A stretch of DNA of 64,000 nt from Dasyornis broadbenti (taxonomy: Eukaryota; Chordata; Aves; Passeriformes; Dasyornithidae): the NCBI GenBank assembly GCA_013397935.1, contig VZRN01000756.1:380655-444654 (forward strand), in the 5' to 3' direction. Positions 12,601 to 27,600 of this stretch are shown here, piece after piece (positions within the stretch are counted from its first letter, which is position 1; every line of letters starts with the position of its first letter). A program made the translations under genes and the position numbers. The notes below the pieces were generated by a model, which was not told the origin of the DNA, did no database searches, and saw nothing but the letters and a program-made list of their open reading frames with translations.

Positions 12601-15600
12601 AATGGGGTTGCTCAAGGCCTCATCCAACCTGGCCTTGAAGGAAGTGGTGTGGCTTAGGATAAGCCAAACTATCACAGTGGTCATTAAGTACATTGATGTT
12701 AATAAAGCTGGGTGGCTTCCAATATTTTCTCCATGTGTTTGAAAACTCTAATAGAATCCATCATTACAAAGATGCAATTGGTCTTGTGACTATTTCTGCC
12801 TTACCAGAATATTCCCAATCCACCTAAAAACCTTCTGAACTGCTTATACTCCAGTTGGGTCTAGTCCACTAGTGATTTAAGATAGACCACACCTGCACTT
12901 CAACAGTTTCATCAAGAAATACTTGATATAGTTGGCAAATCACATTTACGGAGATGTACAATTACATTCTCAATTCCTTCATCATGCATTTCAGACTCAG
13001 CTCTTGTCTTCTTTCCTGCCTGGAAGGCTCTACAGATTTATCTACAGCTTCATGTTTATTACACAAACTTATTTGTGTATACAGTACAGAAATGAAATGA
13101 GGTAAACAGGTACATTATCCCAAAAAATTAAATAATTTTTCTGGTAACTTTTTTGCCTTAAGAGATTCCTGGCATGTTTGAGTGTTTCTTGGTTTTTTGA
13201 GCTTTTTGTTTGTTTCTTTTTCTACCAGGTACCTACTTAGCAATTTCAGAATACAAGAGACTTTCTTCTACAAATTCCATGAAAACTATTTAAGAATATA
13301 GATAAAAAACAAATAATGAGACAGGGAATACTATTTCGCAGCTATTAGATATTTTATGTAGGAGATGCCTGCAGGTCAATGAGAAGAAATAAACTGAAAT
13401 CATGCTTTACCTATACACTGGATGGTAAAAGCACACGTGCTCCAGGTCATCATAGGAATCCGGGAATCAGCTTCATTTGGAGCAACTTTTAGCCCAACTC
13501 TGTAAATGGTGGTGGCAAAGAGAATAAGCATCTCCTTGATACTGCTTGAGTACTTGGCTCTGCAAAACCAAGACGAGATAATTTCAGTCTCAATTATTAA
13601 TAGTATTTATTACTTACTGGTTAATCAATCACTAACAAAGTCTAAGTCCAAACCAGGACAGTTATTTATGAAAGAAATGAGTACAAAGACCCTTTGTCTG
13701 GACAGAGGTTTAAGAAATCCCGAGTTTTAGTAGTAGTAGACAAGCACCTTGACATAAAAGGCTCTACAAATCGAGGGATTAAGAGCTGCCAGGTTGGGAA
13801 GAGATTATTTCTGTATATTATGTTATAATTCACATTAGAAAAACGCAAACATTTCAAAGTAAAAACAATGAAAATAAACAATGTAAGAAACTGTAATTGT
13901 AAGTCCTGAAGAAAAAAAAATAAGAAGGCGCTAAAAATGGAAGACATTTTAAGTGTGTTTTAAACATATTTTTTAGCATTTAAGCTCTTTGCAAACGACA
14001 TTACATTAGTTTATGTAAATGTAGTTACATGTAGAGAAGTGTTTAGCAGTTTTAATGGCTTGTGGGTTTTTTTCAAAGTCACATACAGAACTTTGTAATA
14101 GAAATATATGCCATTTGTATTAATGCAAAACAATTGTAGGACAGTCTGGGGTTTAGCCAGGTTCACACTTAAACACCACACTGTTTAAGTTTAAACTACA
14201 GAATCTTTCCCATGAAGATCAGTTACCAAGAAAAGAATTGATTCAACTTTCTGACAACAGAAAATCTTTTTTTTTTTACAAATAAAAGATACATGTGGGT
14301 ACTTTGCATAACTATGATGTCAGTCAGAAGTAGCAGAAGCAAAGTATTTAGAGCATGATCTAAAAAGAAATAAGGGACAGCTGAGCTCACTTGAAAAGTA
14401 TCTACCCATTCGTTCTGTTGTGGTGGGCGAGTGCTTTTGCCCACTGGAAGAGAAACAGCCCTATTCCTCTAAGTGATCCATATTCCATTATCGCATCCAA
14501 ACCCACCTGAAATCTATGCTACAGACGTGGAGCAGGAAAATTAAGGCAGACAGACAGTAAGTAACTTGCCTAAAGACACAGGAAATAACCCAAAATCACT
14601 GGAATTGTGTATTAGAAGACTCCAGACTCCTAGCTTTGCACCAAGAACGTAAGAAGTACCAGACTGGATTTGACCAAGAGGTCCACCTAGCTCCTCACAG
14701 ATCCAATAGTCAGTGAATGCTTACGGAAAAGAGTAAGTCCCTAGCCAGACCAAATAAATCATGTCTTTCCTTCAATACAAATTCTGAAGTATACCTAGGA
14801 TATTGAAGAGAAAATTAACCTAGTGCAGAGAACACTTCCAGTATCACTTACGAGGACTGAACTCCAAAACTAAGGATGGAATGGAATTCCAAAGCTGAGT
14901 TCCCCGTTCCCTTGTTGGTGAAAGCTGGAAGGTTTTGTTTCTCTCCTTCCATGAAAAGAAAAAAAAGATATACATATCCATATTAAAAGCCAAAGAAGCT
15001 GTTACAGTTTTTGCAGCAGTTTAACAAAACGGAGTCTTCTTTTTATTTTAAACTGATTTGAAAATAATTGCAAACACCCCTCACCAGCCAGACTATATCC
15101 CATGATTCCTTCTTTAAGTAACATTTGCCCCTATTCCCCAAAATAATAGTTGATTCTCTGTGTCTTCTGTTTTCTAAACACTCATATCTATTTTCATTCT
15201 GACCTTTTTAATTTAGTTTTTCTCTAATTTACCACCTCACAGCCAATACAAAAGTTTAATTAACCATGTGCATTAGTCTGTTGATATCCTCTACAAGTGC
15301 ACATCACGTTTTTTTCACAGGAAAGATGAAAATAATTTAACAGAAGCCAGAAAATTAGTGAGGTCACTGAAATCAAGACTTTAGCTCAGAACGGGCAATA
15401 ACCTTATCCCAAGCTTTATTTGATACTGTCTTGATTGACAGCAAAATATATTCTTTATTTGAAGTTTTCTATTGGTACTAGTTAAAACATGTACTGACAT
15501 ATATCCCACAGAATAGCTTAAAAATCAAGATAACAAACCTTTAATATTTTTCACACTGTAGCCTGATATCCTGACTGTGACAATTTCCAGCCACCTAGCT

Positions 15601-18600
15601 AGGGACAGGATTTGAGCTACTGCCTCTGCATCCTCGCTGAAAACAAATATAGAAAGCAGGTTTTACTTTAACACTCAAAGAACTACCTTAACTTTAAAAA
15701 CAGAGGACACAATTAAATCCAAACACATAACTCAGCATTTGCTCAGTTTTACTGGCTTCAGAAATTTTGAGCAAACAGTACAAAACTAAGTGTACCGCTA
15801 AATACTAAATACTAGGTCTATGTACTTTCTCATTTGATTTCAGCTCCGAAGAATAGCCAATCCAAAAATGCTTTATAAAAAATAAAAAATTTACTACCAA
15901 AAGAAGCATTTTAGCTAAATAATCAATAAGGAGATATGCAGTATTGTACACAGATGAGGAAGCTCAAACCAAGTTTTCCTTCCAAAAATTTGAAAACCTG
16001 ACAAGCCCCGAAGTAATTTCTCCCTTTTTTCTTTTTAATTAGAGACTATGCAACCTGGTATTTCACCTGTTTATTTTTTGAGCCTGCAATGGAACAATAG
16101 GAATCACAGTATTGCACAGAGATTTGCAAAGTGGACAAAGATACTCTCCATTCTCCAGGTCAAATATCTGTTCAACATGTAGACGTTGCCGAAAGTTCAG
16201 CTGCATTGCTTCAAAGTACCTACAACATTAAAAAGGAAATTACTAGAAAGTGGAATGGCTCAAATGCAACAGGAACACAATGGTTCAAAGCATAATTATA
16301 CAGCAAATACTTATCCAAGCCAACAAATATGTATTTTCCTTTGATTTCTAACTCTTTTACATGCTTGGATGCAAAAACAACAAAACCTGTGAACACAGAA
16401 GAATTCATGCAAAAATGTATGGTATATCACTGATGGAAAAATGATGGCAAGTTTTCCTTGCCTATAATACTCTTATAAATTTCATTATGATTTTGCAGAC
16501 ACACAGTCCTTACATTTTCTACTCTTCCCTCTTATCTTCAACATAATGAAACATTGTATCTAACAACTCATATCCAAACAATAGTAAATTTGAAACAGGT
16601 ATTGAACATACTGTTATTTAATTTTAGGAAAAACTGTTGGAAACATTTTACGAATCATTAATCAGCTATTCATTGCAATTACTGAGCCTCACAGCTAGAC
16701 AATGGAACTGTAGCCTTCTTTTAACAGACAGAGAATTATATTAGAATATCGCACTACTTTAAACTGAAAAGGCAATAAGAAACAACTACAATCTTTTTAC
16801 AGGTTTCATTATAATTTTTGTCCCCTCAGTGGATGCAGTAAGCCTTCAAATTTCATTAATGTCTCAGTGGTATTTATAGGAACAAAAAGATTGAATATTT
16901 AAACCTTCTTCTCTAGATAAAAATTCAGTCCTAGTGTTCCACCTGAGTACGTAGGATCTTAGAGACAGATATGAAATTGCCTAAATTCCACACCAAGGTA
17001 ATAACTAAGTTTTCTTTTGTACTTTAAACATACATAAATCAAGTCTTAATGAAATAAAATAAAATCCCATTTATGTGATAAGAGAAAGTATATATGCAGG
17101 AGAATCTGTTTAAGTTCTAATGAATACAGAATATTTAGGGAAGTATTCTATTACAAACAAAAAACCATACATTTATTTTCCCCACATTCACACAACTGTG
17201 TTTCTGCACGCAACTCCTCTTCCTCATACATGGCAATTACAAGGATATTCCACTCATTTGAACATGTTCTGTTTTAGAGGGTTTGCAGTATTTTTAGACT
17301 GCACATAGAAAAATATGGCAGGCAATGTTCGGAGGAATATTAGTAAGTTAGAATGTCTATTATGTAATAAATAAAAGACTATACTCAAACCTTCTGTGCC
17401 ATCCCGTATGAGAAGAGCCTGTTGTCCATTTTAATCCCATTAACCCATACAGCAAGTCATCTTTTCTTAAAAAGAGCAAGGGAACTGAGCTCCAATGTTG
17501 CACTACTTAGATCTACGCAGATGTAGATGGATCTGCCAAGAGCAGATGTATTATACTCAAGCAACATACTTGTGTATCATTTTAAGTGTGTGCACCTATT
17601 TATTCTGTACTGATGTTTTATTGTAAAAAATAACATCTACACACAAAGAAAAGTGAATGATAAGCACTAGAAGTTTAGTAAGATTTTTTCCGAAGTAAAA
17701 TGGCACAAACACAAACAACAAACCTCAATAGATTGTTTATAACATACATCATATAAAGAGTAGCTTGTAATTGCATGATCTAATTCTATCTATTGATAAT
17801 ACTTCAGTGGGGTTATTTCTATTATTATTTCACACTGTTTATATTGTTCAGACTTGCCAGACTTAGGCAGAGTGAAATGTAGGATGATTGTATCCTGCAA
17901 GCTACGAAACTTTGTCTTTTAATTTGCAGGTTGCATTCAAATCCAAAACACTTGGTCTAAATTGTGGGTCCCTCAAACAACAGAAATCTAGTAAAGTTTA
18001 TAGCAACTGCATCAATTCTGTGCCCGCCCTTTTTTTTAAGGGCTTCTTCACTGATATGGGGAGAGCCATGAACAAATATTGGTAGATTTAACCACTCCTG
18101 TTATAAATGCAAGAATCTCTTCTAAAGAGTCACTAGAATAAACCAGCCTCACCCTTTAAGTACTGGCCTGGTGACAGACTTTCAGAGTACTGTTGCTATT
18201 GAACACTCACCTGGAAGATTCCTACTGGTTCTCACTGGACTGCTAAAAGTAAGCCTACTCAATATTGTTTCTTATCCTTGACCAGTTTTACTCCATTGTT
18301 TATATTTGCATAAATTAGTAACACCTTAAAGATTATTCTCTGGGTCATAGAAGGCCCTTAAAAACTTTTAATGATGATCATCAAGTCAAAACATCTCCTG
18401 TGCCATATTTCATTTAGATGATTCATTTAGATGAGTACAAGTAATTTTGATCCCTTAATTAAATATCCATTTTACTGTACTGTTTTCAGTGTACTCTTAG
18501 ATTATTTGAAAAATTGATTAATTAAAAAACATCAAAAGGCAGCAAAGACACATCCTTACTTCTGCCAGCAGGCTGCATGCATCACATGACCACAGCTCCC

Positions 18601-21600
18601 TGTGTGGGTCCCACAAGGTAAGTCGGGGTGCATGAAGAGAGGGTCTAGTGTATCTAGAAATACATAGTAGAAAAATTATTGAATGAACAGTAACTTAACT
18701 TCCCATCAGTATGAACAGAAATAAACAATATACACAGAACACGAACCTTCAGGTCTTCTTTTCCTACAGTTTGCACAGTCACATTAAAACTCTATTTGGC
18801 TAACTTTGCCAGACCAATCTTCCAGCAGAGTAATGACAAGACAGAACTCATTTAAACTACTGAAGCTTTTCCACTAATTATAAAGAAAAAGATGACAAAA
18901 TTCAAAAGCAAATTGGTTAAAAAGGAAAAAGGATTCTTCTGTACTGGAACAGATCTGTGGTTGGATTCACTATTGCTGAGACTTTTGTCATCTTATTTTT
19001 AAATGAAAATGAAATTACTAAGGACAAGTAAGATGAGTCATTTCTCTAACTAATCCCATAGATTTTCAAACCACTGACACAAAAAGCATTGCTGGAGTAA
19101 CAAAAAATCAAATCTGTCTTTTACTAATCTTGCACAATTCTCAACAACAGAAACATTATGAGAATGTACTGATGTCTTTGTGCTGCATGTGCACTCAAAG
19201 TGAGACTCCACTTTCGCCTTCAAGGTAATTAAATAATACCGAACAGCAAGAGTCCTTCAAGCCTCATCTGCTGGACTGTTTATGATTTTGAAAAAGTACA
19301 CTTGAATTTGACAAAACGGAAGAAAAAACCTCTAGAACCTAAGTTGCACTGAAAATAATTCTGTTTGACAGCAGCTGAAGCTGCCCTAAGTCAAATGGAG
19401 ACTGAAATAAGAAAGTGAACCTTGGTATAACACTAAATAGACACTATCTGCACCTCTGATGTGGCAACACGCATTTCCCCATTTATTTAGATCTTGAAAG
19501 AAAAAAAAGTTGTTATAGGCCTCCTCGTAACTGATGAGCAGCAGAGGACCATGCAATGGGGTGTAAGTGCTATAAATAATGTTCAGAAACAGCTTCAGAA
19601 AAAGGAACTCCATTCCTTTTTTTTTTCCATATTATTTCCATATTATTTCAATAGTCCAACATGTCACTGCAGAAAATTTACAAGTGTATCTGACTACAAG
19701 AACACAGGATTTAATCTGTACTTCAGGATACCACAGAAAGTAAGTGGGAAAAAAAAAGATGCAATTAGTATATGACCTAGACAAAAATTCTATACAACTA
19801 GCTCTAAAATGCCATTACCAGTAGTTTGCTTATTAAAANNNNNNNNNNNNNNNNNNNNNNAAAAAAAAATGGAGCAAGCAAGATTCTGTAGGAGTTTGTC
19901 CTAGGCCTAGGACTATTCAGTACTTGTGTTAATGATCCAGAGGAGAAAACACAAAACATCTTATTAGTGAAACAACTTGTTTAAGGTCTGTAAGCATGAT
20001 AGAGAATAGGGTAATACCCTGGAGAAATATGAAAAAATTATGAACTTTCTTTTGCTTTAGAATTCTGTCTGGTAACAATCAAGTGTTTACTTCTAAACTA
20101 AAGTAGGAAGAATGAACTGCACAAACAAAATTTAAAGCTATTTCTACATAGAAGTGTCAATAAAAAAATAGGACATTCTGCTCTGTGAGCTGACCACAAA
20201 CCACAACCCCACCCCACTTTTGAAAACAAGAAGGAATTTAAACAAGTTGTAACAGCATCTAATTTTCTTTTTCAATGAGAGAACAAAAATATCAATGAGT
20301 ACATATGTTTTCCCTTATCCTTGTATTTATTTTCTTCTCTCCCTTAAGTAACAGACCAAAATTTCCATCATGTTTGGTCAACTGCTACTTACAAAAGAAA
20401 TTCTGCTGGGCTTTGTGCTCCCTCCTACCAACTTGCTATTACACAAATGTAACTCTTGGGATTGTGTAACTTTCTTATATTCAATTTTTTGTTCATTCAT
20501 CAGATGATATCATATGATCCTTGCTTAGACTTTTTTATATTGCTGTTTCTATTATTTCCTGGATACATAAGGGGGAAAAAAACCCCAAACCAAACATCTT
20601 AACTCTTTCCAGGTTGCCATATTGGCCTCTGATAATGTTAATTTATTTCCTCCATTCTGGGAAAGTGTGCAGCAGTACTTGAATAAACAGGAACTGTGAA
20701 CAGTCTTGGTTTTTCTCCAAAACAATCACTCCTACCAAATCTGCATGTCTTGTGAGATTGAAGTATTTTCTAATTTCCCCCACCAACAAATCTAAATGTT
20801 CGTATACTTCTCATTTAAGTTTTAAAGCACGAATTTTAAAACAATTTAAAAATTTAAATATTTTCACCTTTTTTTCTGAAGTAAGGTAAGCCATTTACTA
20901 ATCTGACCAAACAAAAGAGTTTAGTTGATTCAAATAATTTGAGGTCCAAGTACAGAACTGCATGCAGTCTAAGATAAGAAAAATCACATACCCCCTGAGA
21001 GTTCAAGAATTCTGCTCCTATTCTGAGTTAAGGCAGTTGACTTCTGGACACAGGCGGATAATACCATGGCAGCACTTTCCAACTTTACTTCCTGCTCCTC
21101 CTGACAAAGAATACAGGTCAAAACTTCTTTCTCAGCAACAGATGGACCTCTTTTGGGACCCAAAGCAATTCTGGAGTAATCAACTGCTGAAGATATGCTG
21201 TAAGACCAGAAGTGACAGATAAAAACTAATCATCTGGCTTTTCTAAACAAACTGAATTCTTCCAGACATCTTAGACGGACATACATTGCTAATATTTCTG
21301 GATTTATATCAACCTACTTTACAAAACCAAATGATAACCAAACAATGAAAAGACTCCTAAATCCTCATTAAAATGCAGTATTCTTTAAAAACAGAAAGAG
21401 GAAGTCAGCTAGCATAGAATAACACAATAAGATGATTCAGACAGCAGGAAATTCAAGAAACTGTACACAACTTAGATGAAATATATTTTAAACATGAAAA
21501 TTGCTTTCCATTCTTTAAGTAAAGAAATGAATGCTGCTACCTTAATTTAATGCTTCATGACACAATAAGCTTTCATGTATTTCTTAAATATTCCCTACTT

Positions 21601-24600
21601 CAGAGTTCAACAATGATTAATAGAACAGGATTAATTAAAGACCAAAGCATAAGGAAGTGATCTGTACTTTTCTTCCAGTAGGTAGCTCCATTTCCCAGAT
21701 TAGTCTTGTACAGTCCCAATTACACAAAAATTGTGAGCTGTATTAGGTGTAATATATTGCTGAATTATCTCTAGAATAGGAGCAATGCATACGAACAAGA
21801 TTAAACCCAATACGAACCAAACATCTTCACTATGAAGTAGGATGCTAAAACCTAACAAACAAATCTCAAGTGGTTTGAGCTACAAGAATCATATTTTCTT
21901 CATTGCAACCTAAACTTAAGGCACATTGGCTTTCAGACTCTTTCCAAATAAAACACTTAAATTTCCATATGAAGTAGACAGTCACCTCCAAAATCAATGC
22001 TGTCAACTCAACAGCTTTCTAATGATATTTTCTTAAACATTACGCAATATAAGTATCCGCGATCTGAAGAAATTTTTTTATTATTTATTTTATGCTGCTC
22101 TACAAAGTGATCCGCTGTTTTTGCATCAGCACACACATGCTATTTTACACATAATTCTGTAACAGAAGATGACTTAAAAGTAAATAGAGACACAAGTTTG
22201 CTGACTGGAATGACATAATCTATCCCTTGCACCTACTTATGCAGCATAATGAACTCGTATAGCAGGTAATGACCTCTTCCCACCAGAACTCTGGATGTCT
22301 GTTTTTTCTTACCTTTCTTCTTCCATAGTAGCATCTTCTTTCCCCTGGGCCTCCAGTGTGTTTTCATAGAGGAGCTTGTGGGTTTCAATGAAATTCCTCT
22401 GCAGGGCAGACATTTGGGCCATTATCTTCTGACGGTGCAACCTTGCTGCCTCTGCCTTTCTCTTCCGCTCAGCTTTCTCTTTATCCTGAGTGCTCTGGGT
22501 CTTACAATATGAGAATAAAGAAATCACAGGAAACTGCAAACATCAAAATGAGAGAACTCTTTCCCCATTACATGCATTCTAACCACTGACATAAAATTCC
22601 CTAATTGACAACACTTTAGTGAGGAGAAAAAGTTAATTGCTATCTGAAATAAAAATAAATAACCACAAATCTTTAAATGCTAACTAGGTTCATTACCTAG
22701 ACTGGACTTTTGTGGTCTGCAAAAGGTCACTAGTACAACCCCTAGACCAAAGACAAGATCAATGATACCTGAATCATTTTAATTAGGTACTATTTTTAAG
22801 AAATTTTAGAGAGGTGAATGTCAAAGCTTTTTCCAGTGTTCTGTTATCCTCCCCATAACCAAAACCCCTACTGTGTATTCAGTATCTCCTTTACAGAAAT
22901 TGAAGAAAATCTTATCTTGAACTGCCTATCCATGATACAACAAATGTGTCAGCTTTTTATGCTTCTGTGTATTTCTGTGCATTTGCATTATTCTTTATGC
23001 TACACTGGGAAACTTCCAATATTTACTCTTGTATCAAAATGTTCAAAAACCATAAACAAAGTATTTCTATGCTTTAGAAATGCAGAATTCAAAAAACACA
23101 GGCAGACTTTATTAAAACATACAGAACCTAAATCTTCCTATTCAATTACAAGGGACAAACGCAACATTATAGACATTGCTTCCACTCGCAGTACCATAAC
23201 TTATGAGGAAATCAAACAAACTGCTCCACAAGTAGAACTGTAAGACAAATTTCTTACTGACTTCTGTATTTTGTTTCATACTAGCTATCATATGACACCT
23301 ACCTCAAAAAACAAACGCAGCATATGCTGTGTGGTAAGTTTAGAACTCGGCATGCAATGACCAGCCAACAGATTGTTTGGCAGCAAGCTGCTGCTGAATA
23401 AAACGTGTAAGAGCAAACTGCTCTGTCTTCACATACAGGCTAAGGGTAATTAGATTCTTCTTTTCTGTTCGAACGCCAATTGAAAACACAACCACTCCAT
23501 GGCACTGAAGTTACCTTTGAAATCTCCTTTCATTGCGTTATTACCACTAGAATCAGAAGTTATTTTGTGGGAAGGGCAGAGACTGACAATCAGAATAATT
23601 ACTTAAGGCTCATGTCATTATACAATCAGGGCAAAGTAGATTAACCTCTTGATAATGTAAATTACGAGACATCATTTAAAGTGGATTTCTTTTTCTAATT
23701 ATTGTACAATGACAGTGTAATAGTGTAATAGAAAAGGTGGTCAAATCACAAAGACAAGTTGAACACAAATTACTTCCTTCAGCCCCCTCAGTTGCTTCAC
23801 TTATTTGGAAGTACAACTGAAACTCACATTAGCAGCTGATAATTCCATGAAATATGTTTAGCACAACTTTCACTTACTAAAATTATTATTCTTGGAACCT
23901 AAATCCTAGTTGTAGACAAGATACCAGAAATTAGTTTTGAAAAATTATCATTTTAGGCAAAAATAAATTTTGACGCATTTTTGAAAATAGCCATTCAAAA
24001 CATTAAACACAAGGCTTCCACTGAACTTTTATTTTTATTATTACCTCATCACCTTTTGTAGCTTCTGAGCCTGATGTAGCTCCTACTGTTGTCAAACTAG
24101 ATTTTTCTCTCAATCTCTTCACCATGTCAAACATCTAAAAATAGAAACTTAGATGTCAAAAATAAAATACAACTTGGCTCTTTTAACAATATAGACTAAC
24201 ATATTTCCAATATTACAATATATAAACACTGGAACAGGCTGCCCAGAGCATTTGTGGATGCTGGAAGTGATCAAGTCCACGTTGGACAGCGCTGCTGGCA
24301 ATCTGGTCTATTGGAAAGTGTCCCTGCCCATGGCAGGGGCTTGTAGCTAGATTTTTAAGGTCCCTCCCAATGCAATTCTATCATAGACAGGATTAAAACT
24401 CTTAGTATCTAGTTTAACATTATTTTCAAATGGATTAATACTCCTAAATAACAACAACACCTAAGACTGTATGTGCATTCCCAGAACACTACTGTGTCTG
24501 TATTCTAAACCTGACAAAAACTGCTCAGTATGAAGAGAAGTAAAATTCCTACAAATTTTTCAGTCTTCTAGCATTAACACTGCTAAGCAGCCAATGCATC

Positions 24601-27600
24601 TATACATCAGAAGAATGACAGGCACCTCCACCTTATTTCAAGTAGATGAGATATGGATCATCCCATAAAAACAGTAAAATCATGTAAAAAAATCTATACA
24701 TTTGGAACAGAAAGCTCTCCCTATGCCCAATTAGTTAAAACTGAGCCTTCAATTTTCATTTACTGCTTTCTCCAGCTTTATTTAGTAAGCATATTCAAGT
24801 GTTGATAATATTAATTATTCTATGTTTACTATAGTTATCAATTAAAAGTTATTATATACTTTAAAAAGTATGTTTTTGTTTGACCTTAGAATTTCAGAAA
24901 AATTAATTCTCAAAAGATCTTTCAAACCTGCCTATGTCATGTAACAAGACAGTTCAATTTTGGTAGCTGAGGATAGCTTTGAATCCTGTTCTTGCTCTCT
25001 TTTCCAAGAGCACTGCCTTCTGTGTCTGCCACATTAACCAAGAAGTCACCTAAACCAAGAAGGTCAAAATAGGACAGCAGTACTCAGCTCCTCAGCACAA
25101 GCAGCAGCCTCCTAGCCTGAAGAAGGCATAACATACCTAGAAGTCTTTCTCATCTCTTCCTGGGTAATGGCAGGGTGTTGAACAGAAAAATTCCACAAGT
25201 CAAATATACAATGTGGACAATAATCAGATCTTTACGATTCAAGTCCTAATACAAGCAGTCTCTAAAATGCTTTCTGAATTAATAAATCTTTACTCATCAT
25301 TTGCTGTTATTTTGTAACAGAAATATGAGGAATATGCATAGAAATGTCATTACTGGAATGAGTTAACCAAGCAAAAATTGACCCAATATTTGAAGTACCA
25401 ATAGCAAGTATAATGCTGCAACAGATTAAATGTCTCAGGAAATCACTGCAGCTGTAAACACTGGATTATATGTAGGAGTCGTAACATCTTTCATAAAAGC
25501 TTTCTACGATAGTTGAATCAGATCATACTTATCCCTCCTTTGTGTACCTGCAGTATCCAATTGACTGTGTCCTTCTGTGCCTCTAACTGGGGAACTCTCT
25601 TCAGTTTTTCCAGAAGCATTAACACATTCACAGCATTCATGGCTGAGCTTCCCATTCCTTTACAAAGTGAAAAATAGAAAAGGGCCTTCAGGGAAAAAAA
25701 AAAACCCTAGCATTTTAATGTATTTACAACCGTGGACATGCCTTAAAATATTGCTAATTATGTAACACACATGAACATGAACTCTGTAGTTACAGTTCTG
25801 GTATAATTTCATCTGTTTATTCCAGTTATATATGATTTATCCGATTGTAGATCAATGATTTCTGCTTTAGAAAATATTTGCTTAATAAGGTCTGCTTAAA
25901 AAAGAATTGCATTTCACTTCAGGTGGAAGCAGTAAAGCTCTTTAGAGTTTACCTATGTTTGTTAACAGCTTAGTGTGTACATGTTTACTTCTAATCACAA
26001 AAGCTATTGTAATTACAGTAATTATTTCCTTCTTCACAACCTGGTGAGAGTTGATAGCATTCTAGGCCCTTCTCTAACACATCATTCTAAAGAATGCTTT
26101 AAAATGGAGGCCATTATCTTCAATGGTATTTCTTTTGCAGCATTTCTATACGGAATTAATTTCACATTTTCAGTAGGGAGAAAAATACACTGCAAAAAGA
26201 ACTTTCTTTTAATAAATCGCTTCTCAGTAAGAGCTTCCCTACAAAAATACGGATTATTTTTGCATGCCTTAGGTGTAACTGGGGCTTTGATTTTTCTGGT
26301 TATGCAAAACTAAAGGTAGCAAAGCATTCTCTAGTATCTCTGTTATAAATGCTACTTTTAATGTATTACTATCATTGACATGAAGCTTCTTAAATGGAAA
26401 TACTTTCAGTGTCATGATGACACTTCTCCCTCAACAATAAGAAAAAAATTTTAAAATGAAGTGCATTTGGAGTGCTTTTCAAACAACATTTTTTTAAAAC
26501 TAAATAAAGGGACTTCAGTAGTTTTATGTATTTGTTCTTGTAGAAGGTATTTGAAAGACACATAGATGTGATATTTAGGAACATGGTTTAGTGGTGCACT
26601 TGGCATCGTTGAGTTAACATTTGGACTTGATCTTAGAGGTCTTTCCCAATATGAACAATTCTATGATTCTATGATTTTACTTCACAATTAGAGGTCTTGT
26701 CCAATATGAATATGTCTATGATTCTATGATTTTACTTTACAATTCTTATCTCTGTTGCATCTCACAAGTGACAGTTACGTTTAGCTTGATAACGGAGTTT
26801 TTTTCTTTATTCTTACACAGTGAAGCAGAAACTCTAGATAAGATGAAAGATTATTTAGAAAATGCAGATTCCAACTCCTACACAGTAGTCCTACTGTGTA
26901 ATATTTAATATTAGAAAATGCTCAGTAGAGATTTGAAAAAGAAAAAGAAACAGAAAAAGTGCATGCCACAGCCACTAAGTTTTGTTTTTATTTTCACTAC
27001 CATGTGAAATACTAAAGTAAATCAATAATTGTACAGCTCAAGAGAACCAAAGATGGACACAGTTCACATAAATCCACTGCAATTTTTCAAAGAGTTCTTA
27101 GTTTTCATTTCAATGTTGTTCTTTGAAGGAAAAATAATTTTCAGTTATGTAACACTAGCACAACTTGTCATTTCTTTCCCAGGAAGAGAAGTACATATCC
27201 TCTTCAATGAACCCGGCAACTGGGAATAAAGGAAGCTAGACCAAATCTAGTTTTTCAATTATTATAAAAAATTAAAAACGATCAGGTTTTAATTATATAG
27301 CAAAAAATAAAACCTTTCTGACTAAAACTAGAAATAATTGTTCTGTGATTTATCTTAGTCCTTACAAAAATCAAGTTAGCCTAGTTTAGTCTGTGCTTTC
27401 AAAGAAAATGAAACATACGTGTTGCTTTGTGATAAAAATCAAAGGTGACTTCTTCTTCGGGAGACTTCTGTAACTGCTGCTTCTCTTCTAGCAAACCTAG
27501 AGAAAGGATATGAAGCACCTGGAAAAAAAATAACTCTCATTCAATGTTTAAGATATGGAAAATTGACACATAAAATACGGATGTTTAATGCAGTTCTGTC

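Noticed and set aside
22818..23243. Plus-strand open frame of 141 codons
   Set aside because: It lies inside intron 28 of UBR1, antisense to it. The translation has low complexity of composition, no recognised domain or family motif and no coding-like context, so it is most likely a chance frame.
25975..26313. Plus-strand open frame of 112 codons
   Set aside because: Located in intron 26 with no similarity, no splice or Kozak support and AT-biased residues typical of random frames.
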